Shown piece after piece: positions 8,590-18,388 of a DNA stretch of 64,000 nt. Position numbers and translations under genes: made by a program. The notes below the pieces were generated by a model. It was not told where the DNA came from and searched no databases. It saw only the letters and a list, made by a program, of their open reading frames with translations. The stretch comes from Algoriphagus terrigena DSM 22685 (GTDB taxonomy: Bacteria; Bacteroidota; Bacteroidia; Cytophagales; Cyclobacteriaceae): positions 176,101-240,100 of the forward strand of contig NZ_AUBW01000008.1 of NCBI RefSeq assembly GCF_000429445.1, given 5' to 3'. Position 1 is the first letter of the stretch, and every line of letters starts with the position of its first letter.

Positions 8590-10100
8590 ACAAAGGCAAA
8601 GAAGGCCAGCCAGACCAAAAACAGGATTGGGAGAAGGATTGGGATCGTAAATCGGATCAGATAGCCAAAGAAGGAAGGCATCTTGATACCGCTCTGCTCG
8701 GCGATGGATTTGACCATGAAATTGGGACCGTTGCCGATATACGTCATTGCTCCGAAGAATACCGACGCGATGGCGATGGCAGCCAACTGGAAGGTCGTAT
8801 CAGTGTCATTCATCGAATTGTCGGCAAACTCACGGACCTCAGCAATACTGTTGATATTGGCACCTTCAGACGCCATGGCCGCAGCCAGGAAGTTGAGATA
8901 GGTCGGAGCATTGTCCAGTACGGCAGAGAGGGTTCCGGTACCCCAATAAAGCGTATTGACGGTAATCATCTCAGCGCCTTCTGGCGACTTGGCGAAATTG
9001 CCCACCAGTTCCAAAGCTGGCATCATCGTCCCAAATATTCCCACGAAGATAAAAGCTACCTCCCGGATCGGCTCAAAATTGAATTCGTTTCCTTTGATGG
9101 CCCGCTGGTCGGCAAACTTGTAGGAAAAGAATGCAACAGAAAGCATGATCACTTCTCTCAGATAGGAGAATTTTTGCCCGTCATACACGATGGCAGGCAC
9201 TCCTTCGATGACGTTGGGGTCCAAGAACACCGCGCAAATGATGATCAGCAACCAGCCGAAATTTTTTGCCCCGATGAGGGTGAATTTGTTGGTATAGGTG
9301 ATTTCTTCGGTGTATTCGTCCTCATTGGCTTTGCCCAGCTTGCGATCCAGGAAGTAAAATCCGATGGCCAGCAGGATCAAGGCCATCGCCCAAGCCGGCC
9401 AGTTGTGCTCGATCGTCCAGAAGAACGGCACGCCTTTCAAGAAGCCCAAGAACAACGGAGGATCGCCGATCGGGGTCAACGAACCGCCGACGTTGCTCAC
9501 CATCAGGATAAAGAACACGATGTGATAGGCTTGGATATTTCCTTTGTTCAATCGGATAAACGGGCGAATTAGCAACATCGAAGCGCCGGTCGTGCCGATC
9601 AGGTTGGAGACCACGGCGCCGATCAAGAGCAAAGAAACATTTGCCAGCGGTGTGGCTTTTTTGTCTATCTCAATCAAAATCCCGCCTGAAGCCACATAGA
9701 GGGAGGCAAGCAGCGCAATAAACTGGATGTACTCGGCCAGCGCATGCACTGGGGCGTGGACATTTCCCAACACAAACAGGTAGTAGAGCACGACTAAAAT
9801 CGAAAACCCGACCGCCACTTTTGGATAGTTGTGATGCCAGAAATGCTCATAAAAAAGCGGTCCTGTGGCTATCATCAACAGCAAGGTGACAAATGGGATA
9901 ACCAACCAAGCCGGAGCGTAATGATGAACTTCGGCGTCGATGGGATCCACTGCCCCGTCAATGTGCCCTTCAGAGGCATCCGCCTGAGCGATCAATTCTG
10001 GAGTATTTTCTGCCAAAAAAGCATACGAATCCGCCGGGTTGACCATTCCAAAAAACAATATTCCGAAAAGTATGGATAAACTTATAAGATATTTCTTCAT
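8586..10100 (-). CDS. nhaD: NhaD-type sodium:proton antiporter (ion transporter superfamily)
   Basis: This 504-residue inner-membrane protein has an N-terminal hydrophobic segment (about 5-28), an acidic linker, and then some 11 to 12 membrane helices. It belongs to the CitMHS/ArsB/NhaD superfamily. The NLIGTTGASMLLIRP and NVGGSLTPIGDPPLFLGFL segments match the two conserved ion-site hairpins, and a paired GNGPNFMVKSIAEQSG motif lies in the C-terminal half. NhaD proteins exchange sodium or lithium for protons and are common in marine bacteria. The ion specificity is family inference. It is convergent with tag, with which it shares four bases. Confidence 0.85.
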   Translation of the reverse strand: MKKYLISLSILFGILFFGMVNPADSYAFLAENTPELIAQADASEGHIDGAVDPIDAEVHHYAPAWLVIPFVTLLLMIATGPLFYEHFWHHNYPKVAVGFSILVVLYYLFVLGNVHAPVHALAEYIQFIALLASLYVASGGILIEIDKKATPLANVSLLLIGAVVSNLIGTTGASMLLIRPFIRLNKGNIQAYHIVFFILMVSNVGGSLTPIGDPPLFLGFLKGVPFFWTIEHNWPAWAMALILLAIGFYFLDRKLGKANEDEYTEEITYTNKFTLIGAKNFGWLLIIICAVFLDPNVIEGVPAIVYDGQKFSYLREVIMLSVAFFSYKFADQRAIKGNEFNFEPIREVAFIFVGIFGTMMPALELVGNFAKSPEGAEMITVNTLYWGTGTLSAVLDNAPTYLNFLAAAMASEGANINSIAEVREFADNSMNDTDTTFQLAAIAIASVFFGAMTYIGNGPNFMVKSIAEQSGIKMPSFFGYLIRFTIPILLPILFLVWLAFFAFV

Positions 10101-10280
10101 TTGATCGGTTTGATATGCTTGGGCGTACTTTTCGGAATATTAAGCAAATTATAATCGGGGTCTTTCCTGGATTGCCGTTCGCTAAACTACTGATTTTGAT
10201 GCAAACTGTCCAACATATGAAAGAGCTGGCACAGGAATTCATCAAAAATTAACTCAGGACAGGGATCTTGCGGTACGGTT

Positions 10281-11507
10281 TTACACGAGTTGTGTCAAAG
10301 CTATTTTAAAGGACGTTTGAGCCAGTTTGGTTTTTTGGGGATTTTCAGAAAACGTTTTTTCCATCGCAGTTTTGATGGTGTGGGACACATCCGCGAAAAT
10401 CGCCTGGTCCGTGACTTCGGCATCATCACTCATCAGGTAGGCAAATACACGGGCCATCCCGCAGTTGGCAATGAAATCGGGGATGACCGCGATCTTCTTG
10501 TCCGCCCAGACACCGATGGGACCAAAGAATATCTCCGAATCGGCAAACGGTACATTGGCACCGCAGGAGATCACCTCCAAGCCGGCGGCTACCATCCGGG
10601 ATACTTGGTCCTGAGAGAGTAGCCTTGACGCAGCGGCGGGAATGAAGATTTCACTTTTCAGATCCCAGATGCTTGCGTTGATTTCTTCAAAGGGAATCAG
10701 ATCTTCTGCTGCCAGCTTGTTTCCAGTTCTTTTCAGGAAAAGCTCTCGGATTTCATCCAGTTGGAATCCTTCGTCTTTGATCAATCCTCCCTCCCGATCG
10801 ATGATTCCGACGATTTTCACACCGGATAGGGCCAGAAAGCAGGCGGCAGCAGCGCCTACATTTCCCCATCCCTGGATGATTGCGCGCTTATTCCGGATGT
10901 CTCCACCCCAAATCGAATAATAATGAGATACCGCCTCGGCCACACCATAGCCGGTGATCATATCGGCAACCGTATATTTTTTCGGACCGTTTGGGGTAAA
11001 CTTCGGATCCTCCAGCACCTTGGACACGCCCTGTCTCAATTGCCCGATCTTTCGGATCTTTTGCGGTTCATTGGCGTGTAAGTGGCCGTTGACGATTCCT
11101 TCCTGCGGATGCCAAAGACCATAAGATTCGGTGATCGGGATGACCTCATGAATTTCGTCCACGTTGAGGTCGCCACCGGTTCCATAGTAATTTTTGAGCA
11201 GGGGCATCACTGCCTTGTACCAGCGCTCCAAAACGCCCGCTTTTCTGGGATCAGCTGGATCGAAGTTGATTCCCGATTTTGCTCCGCCTATCGCCGGACC
11301 AGACACCGTAAACTTTACCTCCATTGTTTTGGCCAGCGACTCAACTTCCCGCTTATCCAAACCTTTTCGCATTCGCGTTCCCCCGCCGGCTGCACCGCCG
11401 CGAAGGGAGTTGATCACCACCCAGCCCTCGGCTTCGGTTTCCGAATCACTCCATTCAAATACAATCTCGGGTTTCTTGTTTTCAAATTTCTCCAGCAGGT
11501 CCTGCAT
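10281..11507 (-). CDS. Glu/Leu/Phe/Val dehydrogenase
   Basis: This 408-residue NAD(P)-dependent amino-acid dehydrogenase catalyses reversible oxidative deamination. The N-terminal domain carries the substrate-binding GGAAGGGTRM and the catalytic-lysine loop IGGAKSGINFDP near residue 80, where many relatives have GGAKGGI. The catalytic aspartate lies in TGGDLNVDE. The Rossmann domain begins around VADMITGYGVAEAVS, with IQGWGNVGAAAACFL as the dinucleotide loop. Sequence alone does not separate glutamate from leucine dehydrogenase here. It sits 75 bases downstream of anmK on the same strand and could be co-transcribed with it. Confidence 0.85.
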   Translation of the reverse strand: MQDLLEKFENKKPEIVFEWSDSETEAEGWVVINSLRGGAAGGGTRMRKGLDKREVESLAKTMEVKFTVSGPAIGGAKSGINFDPADPRKAGVLERWYKAVMPLLKNYYGTGGDLNVDEIHEVIPITESYGLWHPQEGIVNGHLHANEPQKIRKIGQLRQGVSKVLEDPKFTPNGPKKYTVADMITGYGVAEAVSHYYSIWGGDIRNKRAIIQGWGNVGAAAACFLALSGVKIVGIIDREGGLIKDEGFQLDEIRELFLKRTGNKLAAEDLIPFEEINASIWDLKSEIFIPAAASRLLSQDQVSRMVAAGLEVISCGANVPFADSEIFFGPIGVWADKKIAVIPDFIANCGMARVFAYLMSDDAEVTDQAIFADVSHTIKTAMEKTFSENPQKTKLAQTSFKIALTQLV

Positions 11508-11582
11508 TGTTTTTTGGGTTTACATTTTGGCCCAAAAATAGAAAAATTACCGGTCAGAGATCAATCATCTTCGGACGGCCGA

Positions 11583-12656
11583 TCAGCCATAGATCGTTCC
11601 GCCACAGCTATCTCTGGAGGCACCCGTCACAGAAGCGAGACAGTTGACTTCGCCTCGAAGCCGCAAAACTCCCAAAAAGGCGAATATCAGCGCCTCTTTG
11701 AACTCGATCAGCTGGGTAGGCGCGTCAAAAAGCTGCCAATCTCTTTCGAGGTAGTGATCGAGACGCTCGATAAAGTAGGTGTTGAAAGCGCCTCCGCCGG
11801 TGATCAGCACGAGCGGGGATTTTTTAGTGGAAAAAGTCCGGATCACCGAGGCAATCTGGAAGGCGTAGTGCTCGACCAAGGTGCTCAGTTTGTCAGCGGG
11901 ACTTAGGTGAGATCGCTCGACCAGTGGAAAGTAGTCGTTCTCCATTTCCTCCCTACCCAGCGATTTTGCGGATTTTTTGGAGTAAAAAGGAAGCTCGTTG
12001 AGCGCTTCGAAGAGCGGCAGGTTGATCTCACCCGAGCGGGCGATAGAGCCTCCATCGTCGTAGCTTTTCCCAAGTTTTTTGGATTCAGCGTTGAGAGGAA
12101 GATTAAACGGGCAGCAGTCAAATGCGATGCGGGAGCCGTCGTATTCCATGGAAATGTTCGCAATTCCTCCTAGGTTGAGGCAAAAGTCCACGCTTGGAAA
12201 GAGCAATTTGTCGCCGACCGGAACCAGGGGCGCCCCCTGTCCACCTAGCTGGACGTCTCCCATGCGGAAGTCATTGATGACTTGCAGACCGGAGGCTTGG
12301 TGTAGCGCCCAGCCGTTTCCGATTTGCAGGCTGAGCCCCTTTCCCGGCTGGTGAAAAACCGTATGTCCATGCGATGCCACTGCCATAGGCTTTAGGCTAA
12401 ACTCCCTGCAAAAGTCTCTTACCTGGGTTCCCATCCATTTCCCAAAATCCACATCCAACTGGGACAATTCCAACCCGGAAAGCGAGTGGGCACGTGCTAG
12501 ATTTTCCCCCAACTCACTGGGAAAAGGGCGGGTCTGTGCCTGAGCAATCTCAAAGCTCCATCCGTGCTCATTCTCAAAATTGACAAAGGCGATGTCAAGA
12601 CCGTCCCCGGAAGTTCCCGACATCAATCCGATCAAGTTATATTTTTCCGAGGACAT
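11583..12656 (-). CDS. anmK: Anhydro-N-acetylmuramic acid kinase
   Basis: This 357-residue enzyme opens and phosphorylates 1,6-anhydro-MurNAc to MurNAc-6-phosphate during peptidoglycan recycling. The ATP-site motif GLMSGTSGDGLD is at residues 10-21. ASHGHTVFHQP is near 94, the LNLGGIANIS motif near 180, the DCCPFNLPLN segment near 199 and the second phosphate loop LITGGGAFN near 284. Length and motif order are normal for AnmK. It is divergent from coaX, 92 bases apart. Confidence 0.94.
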   Translation of the reverse strand: MSSEKYNLIGLMSGTSGDGLDIAFVNFENEHGWSFEIAQAQTRPFPSELGENLARAHSLSGLELSQLDVDFGKWMGTQVRDFCREFSLKPMAVASHGHTVFHQPGKGLSLQIGNGWALHQASGLQVINDFRMGDVQLGGQGAPLVPVGDKLLFPSVDFCLNLGGIANISMEYDGSRIAFDCCPFNLPLNAESKKLGKSYDDGGSIARSGEINLPLFEALNELPFYSKKSAKSLGREEMENDYFPLVERSHLSPADKLSTLVEHYAFQIASVIRTFSTKKSPLVLITGGGAFNTYFIERLDHYLERDWQLFDAPTQLIEFKEALIFAFLGVLRLRGEVNCLASVTGASRDSCGGTIYG

Positions 12657-12748
12657 GGGTTAAAGATTGTTAAGTGCAGAGGCGAGCCAAAGATAAATTT
12701 AGTGACTGAAAAGTCCAGTTTTTTATTAATCTCTAATTTGCGTGAATT

Positions 12749-13465
12749 ATGAGAAATCTAGTCATTGACATTGGCAATACGAGGATCAAGTCGGGGCTTT
12801 TTGAAAACGATACACTGATCGCTGACCATGTTTTTGAAGAGTTGGGCGCAGGGCTATCCGTTTGGGAGACACTGGATTTCGATGCCTGCATGATCAGTTC
12901 GGTCAGATTTAGGTTCGAGGAACTGGCTGAGCTAGTCCCGTTTCCTTTTCATTTTCTCAGCCCAACTACTCCCCTGCCGGTGACAAATGGATACGCGACG
13001 CCGCATACACTGGGTGTCGATCGGATCGCTGCGGCTGCGGGAGCCTGGCAACTGGCCGGTAAAAAGGCGATCCTTGCCATAGATATGGGAAGTTGTATTA
13101 CTTTCGAGTTCGTGGATGAGCTGGGAGTGTACAGAGGAGGCGCGATAAGTCCCGGGCTGAAGATGCGCGCCAGTGCCATGAATTCATTTACTGCGAGACT
13201 TCCCTTGGTTGATGTAGACCGAAAAGCGCCAGATCTCACCGGAGATTCTACGGTCAGCTGCATGCAGGCAGGAATCTGGTACGGAGTTGAGTTTGAACTG
13301 ACTGGCCAAATCGAAGCCTATCGTCTTAAAATTCCTGAAATAACTGTCTATATCTGCGGGGGTGATTCTCAATCTTTTGAATCATTGGCAAAAGACCACA
13401 TATTTGTAGTCCCAAATTTAGTCCTTCATGGACTCAATTGTATACTAAACCACAATGTCGAGTAA
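12749..13465 (+). CDS. coaX: Type III pantothenate kinase
   Basis: This 238-residue enzyme phosphorylates pantothenate, the first step of coenzyme A synthesis. It has the ASKHA fold motifs: VIDIGNTRIKSGLF at residues 5-18, GVDRIAAAAGAW near 89, AIDMGSCITFEFV near 111 and the GGAISPGLKMR loop near 131. The TAATTTG at 12734-12740 just before the start may be part of its promoter. It overlaps the next gene by 11 bases and opens an envelope gene cluster whose order is conserved in many Bacteroidota. Confidence 0.95.
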   Translation: MRNLVIDIGNTRIKSGLFENDTLIADHVFEELGAGLSVWETLDFDACMISSVRFRFEELAELVPFPFHFLSPTTPLPVTNGYATPHTLGVDRIAAAAGAWQLAGKKAILAIDMGSCITFEFVDELGVYRGGAISPGLKMRASAMNSFTARLPLVDVDRKAPDLTGDSTVSCMQAGIWYGVEFELTGQIEAYRLKIPEITVYICGGDSQSFESLAKDHIFVVPNLVLHGLNCILNHNVE

Positions 13466-14738
13466 AAACTGGTTGAAATCGCTGGGTGTGCTATGCACCC
13501 TTTTAGTAGTAACAGAGGCCAGAGCGCAGACCAGCTCCTCTACTTACAGTGCCCTGGGAATCGGGGAGTTTAACTATTCCGGCCTTACCCAAAATCAAGG
13601 AATGGGCGGAATGGGGATCAGCTATGGTACCGGATGGAACGCCAACAACGTCAATCCCGCGATCACCACGAAAAACACCATCTTCAACTTTCAGGCGGCG
13701 CTGAATTACAAGCGCATCAACGTGGACAATGGGACGGAAACTTCCAAGGTGGACGGGGGAGGACTCTCCTACATTGCGCTTTCGTTTCCAATCAAGGTAG
13801 GGAAGATGACCTCCGGTATGGGATTGGGGCAGATCACCAGTGTCAACTATCGGCTGAGAGTCGAGAGTGAGGTAGCCAATTCTGATCTTATAGCGAATAA
13901 TTTTCTCCGCGGTGACGGGGGGATCTCCGAAGCCTATCTCAACTTTGGGTACCTTCTGGCCAAAAACCTCAGCATCGGGGTTCATGGCTCCTACCTTTTT
14001 GGCTCCACCATCCGATCCAATACCTTGATCGTGTCAGATGAAGAAGGGGCAGCTGTAGGCAACAATTCGGAATATTACGAAAGATTGACTGTGTCGGACG
14101 TGGGGTTCAAGCTCGGTGCACACTACCAGTTAAAAGTTTCTGACAGAGGGAATCTCCACTTAGGAGCCATTTATCAGAAATTAGGGGACGTTAGTGGAAC
14201 CGGATTTGCAAAACTTGCCGAGATTGGCCAAGCTAGCAACCCGGACTCACAAGGAGACCTGATCGCCAACGATGAGAAGGGAAGCATTTATATTCCCAAT
14301 CGCTACGGATTCGGTGTGACATATGAGAAAATGAATAAATTTGCCGTCGCGCTTGAAGGTCAGTTTCAGGATTTTGCGAAATACCAGAATTTCTTTGGTG
14401 AAGAACTCGATCTGATGGAGGCGAAAAAAGTGGGATTGGGCTTCCAGTTTATACCAGACTACCTTTCGTTTGACAATTTGTTGATGCGGGCAACTTACCG
14501 GATCGGGGTGGAATGGATGCAGACTCCCTATTATCTGAATCAAACCAACATCGATGATATCGGCTTGACGCTCGGGGCATCGATACCGGTCAATCAGCTT
14601 TCATTGGTCAATATGGCGTTCAAAGCAGGCCGTAGAGGCACGCTGGACAATGGATTGATCAAAGAAAATTACATCAGCTTCACACTCGGATTCTCCCTGA
14701 ATGACAACAGCTGGTTTTACAAGCGAGTATTTGAATAA
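13455..14738 (+). CDS. Putative outer-membrane beta-barrel protein
   Basis: This 427-residue protein has a signal peptide (cleavage probable after ARA near residue 24) and glycine-rich alternating beta strands throughout. The mature N-terminus, with YSALGIGEFNYSG and GMGGMGISYGTG, resembles the FadL/PorV-like barrels of Bacteroidota, and the chain ends in aromatic-rich strands. No catalytic motif is visible. It overlaps coaX by 11 bases, so translation is coupled. Its neighbours (lptC, CNNM, PpiD) suggest an envelope-biogenesis context, but the function is unknown. Confidence 0.75.
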   Translation: MSSKNWLKSLGVLCTLLVVTEARAQTSSSTYSALGIGEFNYSGLTQNQGMGGMGISYGTGWNANNVNPAITTKNTIFNFQAALNYKRINVDNGTETSKVDGGGLSYIALSFPIKVGKMTSGMGLGQITSVNYRLRVESEVANSDLIANNFLRGDGGISEAYLNFGYLLAKNLSIGVHGSYLFGSTIRSNTLIVSDEEGAAVGNNSEYYERLTVSDVGFKLGAHYQLKVSDRGNLHLGAIYQKLGDVSGTGFAKLAEIGQASNPDSQGDLIANDEKGSIYIPNRYGFGVTYEKMNKFAVALEGQFQDFAKYQNFFGEELDLMEAKKVGLGFQFIPDYLSFDNLLMRATYRIGVEWMQTPYYLNQTNIDDIGLTLGASIPVNQLSLVNMAFKAGRRGTLDNGLIKENYISFTLGFSLNDNSWFYKRVFE

Positions 14739-14750
14739 CATAATTTAAGA

Positions 14751-14780
14751 ATTGAATTAAAAGCAAGGCCTGATACTTGC
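14751..14780 (+). promoter_or_regulatory. Candidate promoter for the periplasmic TPR gene
   Basis: ATTG at 14751-14754, a 19-base spacer and TACTTGC at 14774-14780 approximate the Bacteroidota -33/-7 pair. The gene starts at 14833. The -7 box is imperfect. Confidence 0.35.
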
Positions 14781-14832
14781 AACATAGAATTAAGATCAAA
14801 CCAAAGAAACCGAAATTAAAACCTTACTGAAT

Positions 14833-16134
14833 ATGAAAATCAAATCTACTCTTCTAGGACTGGGAGCCTTGCTCCTCTCAGGGTTGGTTCAGGCTCAAGA
14901 TGGCTGGAACTGGCCAGCTGATGCGGCGCAAGAAGCAAAGGCGAGAGAGCTCAATGCGGCCTATGTGGACTACATGAAGTCCGAGCAGTTTGTGGAAGCT
15001 ACCAGGCCGCTCAACTGGCTGCTGGTGAATACACCGGAGCTGAACGAATCCATCTACATCAACGGAGTCAACGTGTACAAAGGTGCCGCTGACAAGACTG
15101 CCGATGAAGCGAAAAAAGTGGTTTATCAGGACAGCGTGATGGCGATCTATGAGAAAAGACTGACGCTCTATAATAATGAGGCGAAGTGGATAGAAAACAA
15201 AGCCTACTTCGGATACTTGTTTTTCAAAGGCGACAAAGCAAAAATTCCTGCAGTCATTGCTGATTTTGAAAAAGCCATTGAATTGAACGGCAATATCAAC
15301 CACCAATTGGTTGGTGCATATTTCGACCTGGTCTACAGAAACAATGCTTTGAACCAAGCCTACACCGGTGAAGAGGTATTGGCCAAGTATGAGATGGCAA
15401 ATGGACTCTTAAACAAATCTGAAGCTGAAGGAAAGGATGTCACCAGTTCCAGAAATTTATTGGAGCAAGTATTGGTGAACATGGAACTGATCGACTGCGA
15501 CTTCATTGAGAACACCATGGGACCTAAATTGGCTGCTGATCCTACCAACGAGGAGTTGGCTAATCAGATCTTCAAGTATTCTGTACAATACAAGTGTTAT
15601 TCTTCCAATTCTTTCCTGACGGCACTGGAGCTGATCGACTCTAAAAAGCCAACCTTTGCAACATCTCAGGTGAGAGCGATGAGATACATGGCTCAGGGGG
15701 ATTTTGAGAAAGCTCAGCCTGTGTTGGAAAAAGCCCTGACCTTGGCGGAAAATGACAAGCAAAAAGGCGAGATCAACATGGAATTGGCCAAGGTCCATGC
15801 GAAAGCAGGGAGAAAAAGTGATGCTAGAACTTCAGCAAAGACAGCAGCTTCGTTGGATTCCGAACTCACCAGCTCCGCCTGGGGTCTGATCGGCGACCTG
15901 TATATGTCAGCATCCAATGATTGTCGTGGCGGTACCAGCCGTGCCAAAGATTATTCAATCTTCATCGCAGCTTACAACGCTTACCAGAAGGCGGGTGATT
16001 CCAAAGGAATGGGTGAGGCGAGAGCCAGATTCCCTTCTAAAGAAGAATTATTTACCGAAGGGCTCCAAGTGGGCAGCTCCATCAGCACAGGATGCTGGGT
16101 AGGTGAGACAGTGACTTTGTCTACGAGAGATTAA
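14833..16134 (+). CDS. Exported TPR-like helical protein
   Basis: This 433-residue protein has a signal peptide (hydrophobic residues 6-20, likely cut after VQA at 21). The rest is helical with TPR-like repeats, for example EINMELAKVHAKAGRKSDA near residue 316 and a C-terminal segment AKDYSIFIAAYNAYQKAGD near 377. It should sit in the periplasm. It contains a few cysteines late in the chain. The function is not known. The cluster of coaX, barrel, this gene and lptC is recurrent in the phylum, hinting at a role in outer-membrane assembly. Confidence 0.75.
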   Translation: MKIKSTLLGLGALLLSGLVQAQDGWNWPADAAQEAKARELNAAYVDYMKSEQFVEATRPLNWLLVNTPELNESIYINGVNVYKGAADKTADEAKKVVYQDSVMAIYEKRLTLYNNEAKWIENKAYFGYLFFKGDKAKIPAVIADFEKAIELNGNINHQLVGAYFDLVYRNNALNQAYTGEEVLAKYEMANGLLNKSEAEGKDVTSSRNLLEQVLVNMELIDCDFIENTMGPKLAADPTNEELANQIFKYSVQYKCYSSNSFLTALELIDSKKPTFATSQVRAMRYMAQGDFEKAQPVLEKALTLAENDKQKGEINMELAKVHAKAGRKSDARTSAKTAASLDSELTSSAWGLIGDLYMSASNDCRGGTSRAKDYSIFIAAYNAYQKAGDSKGMGEARARFPSKEELFTEGLQVGSSISTGCWVGETVTLSTRD

Positions 16135-16157
16135 GAATTTCTTTAAAACTAAAAGAG

Positions 16158-16183
16158 AGGCAGTCCAAAAGGCTGCCTTTTTT
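16158..16183 (+). terminator. Intrinsic terminator after the exported TPR gene
   Basis: Arms AGGCAG (16158-16163) and CTGCCT (16173-16178) with a 9-base loop are followed by a T tract to 16183. The lptC gene starts 42 bases further on. Confidence 0.75.
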
Positions 16184-16224
16184 CGTTAACCTGAATTGAG
16201 ACTATTCGATTATCTTTGGCATCA

Positions 16225-16764
16225 ATGAAGTACCGGTATCTGTTTCTTTTGCTCGGAATGGGATTATTTTTCTCCTCTTGTAGAGAAAGTGTAGATCCTG
16301 ATGCGCTCAAGGTCTACGACGGCCCAATCAGCTCCTCTACCAATATATACTTGGTCAACAGTGACTCAGCGATCGTCAGGTCAGAGATCAAGGCTGGCCG
16401 TCAACTGGAATTCCAAAATGGCAACATGGAATTTCCAGAAGGGATCGAAATCAAGTTTTTCACCAAAGACGGAGAATTGGAGACCACGATGGTAGCGGAC
16501 CGGGGGTACTTCATCAAAGACGAAAACCTATACCGTGGCGAAGGTGATGTCCAAGTCGAAAATTTGATCAAAGACCAAAGTCTAAAAACAGAACTGATTT
16601 TCTGGAATAGGGCGACAAAGAAAATCTATACGGATAAGTTTGTGACTATTCGGGAAAGAGGAACCTTGTTTAACGGGACCGGCATGGAATCCGACGACAG
16701 CTTTGCCAAATATCAACTCAAGTCGGTCACCGGCCGCACTGAACTACCCGGAGAAGGACTATGA
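16225..16764 (+). CDS. lptC: LPS export protein LptC
   Basis: This 179-residue periplasmic component links the inner-membrane LptBFG transporter to LptA in lipopolysaccharide export. It has a lipoprotein signal with lipobox FSSC (Cys19) rather than the single anchor helix of proteobacterial LptC, a form seen in Bacteroidota. The beta-jellyroll LptC domain spans about residues 30-165, with FFTKDGELETTMVADRGYF and the ENLYRGEGDVQVENL strand pair typical of the OstA-like fold. ATG 16225 is used rather than TTG 16216 because it places the signal peptide correctly. Confidence 0.85.
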   Translation: MKYRYLFLLLGMGLFFSSCRESVDPDALKVYDGPISSSTNIYLVNSDSAIVRSEIKAGRQLEFQNGNMEFPEGIEIKFFTKDGELETTMVADRGYFIKDENLYRGEGDVQVENLIKDQSLKTELIFWNRATKKIYTDKFVTIRERGTLFNGTGMESDDSFAKYQLKSVTGRTELPGEGL

Positions 16765-16868
16765 GATCGCGCATGTGGCACACACTGTGATGATTAGTAA
16801 CTGTGCGAGATTCTCCCTCAGACAGATCGGGACAGGCTATATGACCATTGAAGACAATTATTAAACAG

Positions 16869-17078
16869 ATGAAAATAGGAGATGTATTGATCCTTTCGCT
16901 GGCTTTGGCGCTTGTGGTGATCGGAGTTCACCAAAGTATGACCGTCGGAGTAGGCGGATCTTATCCGATTTTCATGTTTGCGGTCGCGATGTTATTTTGG
17001 TTTCAGCTGCGAAGAAACAAGGCCGTGCGGACTGACGACGAACCACCGGCTAAACCAGAAAAGAAAAAGAAACGCTGA
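16869..17078 (+). CDS. Small two-helix membrane protein
   Basis: This 69-residue protein starts at ATG 16869 (an upstream in-frame TTG at 16848 is less likely). Two hydrophobic helices at about residues 7-24 and 32-48 are followed by a highly charged tail ending in a run of lysines. It is unrecognised. Placement between lptC and the CNNM gene, 2 bases before the latter, indicates the same operon. Confidence 0.65.
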   Translation: MKIGDVLILSLALALVVIGVHQSMTVGVGGSYPIFMFAVAMLFWFQLRRNKAVRTDDEPPAKPEKKKKR

Positions 17079-17080
17079 GC

Positions 17081-18364
17081 ATGGAAACAACCTATTTGCT
17101 TTATGTAATCATCTCGTTGGTTTTCTCGGCGTTTTTTTCCGGGATGGAGATTGCATACATCTCGGCCAACAAGCTACAGATCGAGCTTCAGAGTAAGCAA
17201 GGCATGCTAAGCGGCAGGATTCTAAGTCAGTTTGTTCAAAAGCCGGGGCAGTTTATCGGTACGACGCTGATCGGAAACACAATCATGCTGGTACTCTACG
17301 GCACGTTCATGGCCTTTCTGCTGGACCAGCCACTCAGGTTGATTCTCCCGGATTGGCTTAATAACGAAGCCGTCATTTTGGTGAGCCAGACGGTTCTGTC
17401 CACCATGATCGTGTTGGTCACCGGGGAGTTTCTCCCCAAGAGCTTTTTCATGCTGAATCCCAACAGCATGATGACGGTTTTTGCAATTCCGTTTTTTGGC
17501 ATCTATTACCTGATGTACCCGATTGTCTGGTTGATTGTGGGCCTTTCCCGGCTTTTTATCACCAAGATCCTTCGCTTGGATTACAACGAAGAAAAGCCCG
17601 TCTTCACTGTCACCGATCTCAATTCCTTCATCAAGGAACATTTCCGTCAGGCCAACTCCAACAGCAAGATGATGGAAATAGACTCCAAGATTTTTGACAA
17701 TGCGATCGAGTTTAAAACCGTCCGGATCAGGGAATGCATGATTCCGCGTACGGACATCGTAGCGGTGGAGGTAGACGATACGATCGAAGATCTGAGAGCG
17801 GTGTTCTTGGAAAGTGGCCATTCCAAAGTAATCGTCTACCGCGAGACCATCGATGAGGTGATTGGCTATTGCCATCAGTTGGAGCTTTTCCGCAAGCCTA
17901 AGACCATCGAGGAAATCCTGACCCCTATCATCATCGCTCCCGAGTCGGCACTGGCCAATGAACTGCTGATCCAGTTTATTCAGGAGCGAAAAAGCCTCGC
18001 TTTGGTGGTGGATGAGTTTGGCGGGACGAGCGGGATCGTTTCCATGGAAGATATTATTGAGGAAATTTTCGGAGAAATCGATGACGAATACGATCAAGAT
18101 GACCTGATCGAGCAAAAGGTCGATGCCGATGAATATCTTCTGAGCGCACGGCATGAGATCGATTATCTCAACGACAAATATGGTTGGGATCTGCCATACG
18201 GAGACTTTGAGACGCTTTCCGGGTTGATTTTGTCGCTGACAGAGAACCTGCCAAACAAGGGAGAACATGTGACTTTTGGGAGATACACCTTCACGATTGT
18301 GACCAAGTTGGCTCATCGGTTGGAGACTGTCCGGCTGAAAATCAACGAATCAGGGAATTTTTAG
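17081..18364 (+). CDS. CNNM/CorC (hemolysin C-like) family transporter
   Basis: This 427-residue inner-membrane protein has an N-terminal DUF21/CNNM domain with about four membrane helices (residues 1-165, containing FFSGMEIAYISANK and VTGEFLPKSF). Paired CBS domains follow (about 200-320, opening IRECMIPRTDIVAVE and including VVDEFGGTSGIVSMEDIIEEIFGEI). The CorC_HlyC domain is at about 335-425. The family is linked to magnesium or cobalt efflux. In Flavobacteria a related protein, GldE, supports gliding, so that alternative exists. It is not a hemolysin despite older naming. Confidence 0.88.
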   Translation: METTYLLYVIISLVFSAFFSGMEIAYISANKLQIELQSKQGMLSGRILSQFVQKPGQFIGTTLIGNTIMLVLYGTFMAFLLDQPLRLILPDWLNNEAVILVSQTVLSTMIVLVTGEFLPKSFFMLNPNSMMTVFAIPFFGIYYLMYPIVWLIVGLSRLFITKILRLDYNEEKPVFTVTDLNSFIKEHFRQANSNSKMMEIDSKIFDNAIEFKTVRIRECMIPRTDIVAVEVDDTIEDLRAVFLESGHSKVIVYRETIDEVIGYCHQLELFRKPKTIEEILTPIIIAPESALANELLIQFIQERKSLALVVDEFGGTSGIVSMEDIIEEIFGEIDDEYDQDDLIEQKVDADEYLLSARHEIDYLNDKYGWDLPYGDFETLSGLILSLTENLPNKGEHVTFGRYTFTIVTKLAHRLETVRLKINESGNF

Positions 18365-18388
18365 ATCTGACTTTGTTCTGGGGGAAAT

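Noticed and set aside
11082..11906. Plus-strand open frame of 274 codons spanning the gap between two minus-strand genes
   Set aside because: It is antisense to both the dehydrogenase and anmK and has no plausible domain or ribosome site.
17222..18316. Minus-strand open frame of 364 codons opposite the CNNM gene
   Set aside because: It is antisense to conserved DUF21 and CBS sequence and rich in His, Gln and Asp as expected of a mirror frame.
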